From Globisporangium splendens (Eukaryota; Oomycota; Peronosporomycetes; Pythiales; Pythiaceae), in contig VFIW01000182.1 of assembly GCA_006386115.1 (NCBI GenBank), positions 1 to 42,827 of the forward strand: 42,827 nt of DNA. Direction: 5' to 3'. This document shows positions 42,101 through 42,827 of this stretch, in pieces; position 1 is the stretch's first letter, and each line of letters opens with the position of its first letter. Below the pieces are notes generated by a model that did no database searches, was not told the DNA's origin, and saw only the letters and a program-made list of their open reading frames with translations. A program made the position numbers and the translations under genes.

Positions 42101-42822
42101 TTCTTCCGATTGTAGTCGTACCGCGCTTTCCACTCTTCGTACATTTGCTTGAGCTCAAAATGGCACACTGCCATGAGCTGCAGCGGGATCTTAACGCTGA
42201 AATCGACCTCTGCGGCTTCCTCGATCGCGAGTTTCGCGGACGCAGCCTGCATTTGCTCCTGATCTTCGCGCATGAGCGGGTAGAAGAGATACGACCGGAA
42301 GGCGTTGTTTTGCGCGTGGAAGAGCGGGTGCTGCTGCACGTGGATGTCTGCGAATCGGATCACGACCGTCGCACCATCTACGACCGACGAGTGCACGGGG
42401 AGCGTCATCTTCTGCTGGAAGTTGCCACTCGTCGCGATCGTGTACATCTCATGGAACGACGTCTGCGCGTACCCAAACACCACGCTGTTCTTGTTCGTGC
42501 TCGAGCTGTCGTCGGGGATCATGACCATGATCTGCACGTGGCGGTCAAAGTGCGCGAGCGACTGGCAGCGGATGTTGAAGCCCACCGAGAACTGCGGGTT
42601 GCGGCTCTTTCTGCGCTCGCTCCAGTAACTCTCGCTCGACAACGCGTTTGGTGCGGCCGCTGACGGCGTCGGCGATGCAGATCCCTCACCGTTGCCATTG
42701 CTATTGATGACCACACCGCCGGGACCAGTGGGGGTCTCTCTCGACACGCGCACTTCGACGTTGACCTCTGTCGCAGGCTTGGAGCGCGGCGACTTGGTCT
42801 TCAACGACGTCTGCGCAAACAT
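39181..42822 (-). CDS. INPP4-like phosphoinositide 4-phosphatase with C2 domain
   Basis: Single exon, 1,213 aa from ATG 42822, five bases from the window edge, so a longer N-terminus cannot be excluded. A C2-like domain spans about residues 255-475 (VYRVQVICGRNL to VIGEILVPL) with a Gly/Ser-rich insert; it would bind membrane lipid. Long low-complexity linkers follow. The C-terminal 330 residues match type I/II inositol-3,4-bisphosphate 4-phosphatases: HIGYTIRVPVPSAEF, LFTQGINEMQSLAN, and the CX5R catalytic loop CKSGKDRT with Cys near residue 1110 and Arg near 1116 (animal enzymes have CKSAKDRT). It should remove the 4-phosphate from PI(3,4)P2 to give PI3P, on plasma membrane or endosomes. 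Possible alternative substrate: soluble inositol phosphates. Confidence 0.85.
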   Translation of the reverse strand: MFAQTSLKTKSPRSKPATEVNVEVRVSRETPTGPGGVVINSNGNGEGSASPTPSAAAPNALSSESYWSERRKSRNPQFSVGFNIRCQSLAHFDRHVQIMVMIPDDSSSTNKNSVVFGYAQTSFHEMYTIATSGNFQQKMTLPVHSSVVDGATVVIRFADIHVQQHPLFHAQNNAFRSYLFYPLMREDQEQMQAASAKLAIEEAAEVDFSVKIPLQLMAVCHFELKQMYEEWKARYDYNRKKSRHFDDDAEALNFGHDVYRVQVICGRNLTTGTSSSSDSLATSASRPSAFSMVAGRGGIMNRLKTQAGKWAGPGATGGASGAAGESAGTKSESSSGGSINPFVTVKYSDGASGPHEFLVGKTNTEYDTCDPVWSTNKSATTKCPHGKPNTKMFVSAALPSRVDVSPVNSLKQFLFYRPSILQNKDHELTGWLRFEVYNESYAYMTGVENEVIGEILVPLQSVRDSMTVEQKIVADAGADEDEAGASSRQIVTSLTLVDWFDVRSPTNDEIFGQIQLRLNILLANPVESSESAESGDADSAAASTSSPGQPRTQRLAADCAPPSTTNPLENEMPLNFLYPHVVALQRHIAGVNDMIRLSENLLAQKKTFKSSQDKKRADVQSIPTNLHVSYFRIYRNFASLAGPSSSTASGQPRLDAQASTEDLLGLSFSNATKPNSPVSSASSPQASLQQRAMLPETHATITCGAPTAHAMGLSEYGLREMELEIHRLQGILDRCTPRIMTSNVRDNNSFLAEDMTDYVFSSVPEELDDSEDDQLNETESAAANSSDPDSSSPQNEIARPAAPKKYNSMAARAVAGAKAAKKRLPAAKKPPRPKDMQAAEDGGFMVADAKYPPLRTEAEDGIDPTTSINYAVRVLCRLEMLRTEYYLRKSVAVSQSVSGLVTCFVTELDLCLQEKNIKVLEQMAKVGFLIGWESLISSHGKELRMLSDAWVAIKCLETFAFQLFESNLTDVVLEKREHIGYTIRVPVPSAEFALLPESLRQGELITVTSVLFTQGINEMQSLANMVGHSGVSIQSKINSTSFRSIVEYYNRFTACGVATSETSVGSHPDEILRNLRVSVETESSSSKNTCILLHASDAVRSLHGGRVTYCKSGKDRTAMSATLEQARLVVQRKRHVLEEIEMGGATEYGPLEEVKNVANIMREFGVRMEIAKKNVGRYKYSFNSIQRKLLPEIYRPPMCTIQDIVTSVTARDS

Positions 42823-42827
42823 GTTGA

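Overview
The window looks like nuclear DNA of an oomycete (Phytophthora / Pythium / downy-mildew group). The basis is mixed. Genes are interrupted by few, very short GT-AG introns (73 to 107 nt). The 5' flanks of several genes resemble the oomycete Inr/FPR core promoter (TCATTYY followed by CAWTTT). The retroelements and several proteins look like oomycete families. I cannot name the genus from the sequence alone.

The left part (1 to about 18,000) is repeat-rich. It opens with the 5' half of a minus-strand Ty3/gypsy element (LTR 3258-3891, then gag, then pol running off the left edge). Gag and pol are linked by a textbook -1 frameshift signal, but each carries a premature stop. Next comes a cluster of NmrA-like NAD(P)-binding genes. 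Two intact three-exon copies (6604-7651 and 16937-17984) are nearly identical, and three extra stand-alone copies of exon 1 (5312-5428, 5570-5686, 16098-16213) are decayed. All five exon-1 copies keep the same element just upstream. Between the two intact copies lies a degraded 7.3-kb non-LTR retrotransposon (8705-15974). Its ORF1 carries a CCHC zinc knuckle and an OTU-type cysteine protease domain. Its ORF2 has lost the reverse transcriptase catalytic core but keeps a full RNase H motif set.

The right part (about 19,000 to 42,827) is a gene-dense host region. In order: a large LRR plus four-EF-hand protein (19423-24007, with a C-terminal part that needs introns and contains a frame break); two tandem cytochrome b561-like membrane proteins (24713-25544 and 25889-26783) that differ by one intron; a quinone-oxidoreductase-like gene broken by a frameshift and a stop (27373-28358); a small signal-peptide ORF with an RSLR tetrapeptide (29169); a secreted cysteine-containing protein of unknown function (29770-30921, minus); a BAG-domain / alpha-crystallin fusion co-chaperone (31992-33182, minus); a nuclear-looking coiled-coil protein (33794-34822); a large protein joining an N4BP2/T4-Pnk-type P-loop kinase to a 2H phosphoesterase (35224-38967); and an INPP4-like phosphoinositide 4-phosphatase with a C2 domain (39181-42822, minus).

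The genes do not form one pathway. The strongest candidates for under-described biology are the kinase plus 2H phosphoesterase protein (possible RNA end-healing enzyme), the BAG plus small-heat-shock fusion, the OTU protease in the retrotransposon ORF1, and the exon-1/promoter duplications of the NmrA family together with a sharply bounded near-identical tract. No tRNA, rRNA or CRISPR was recognised.
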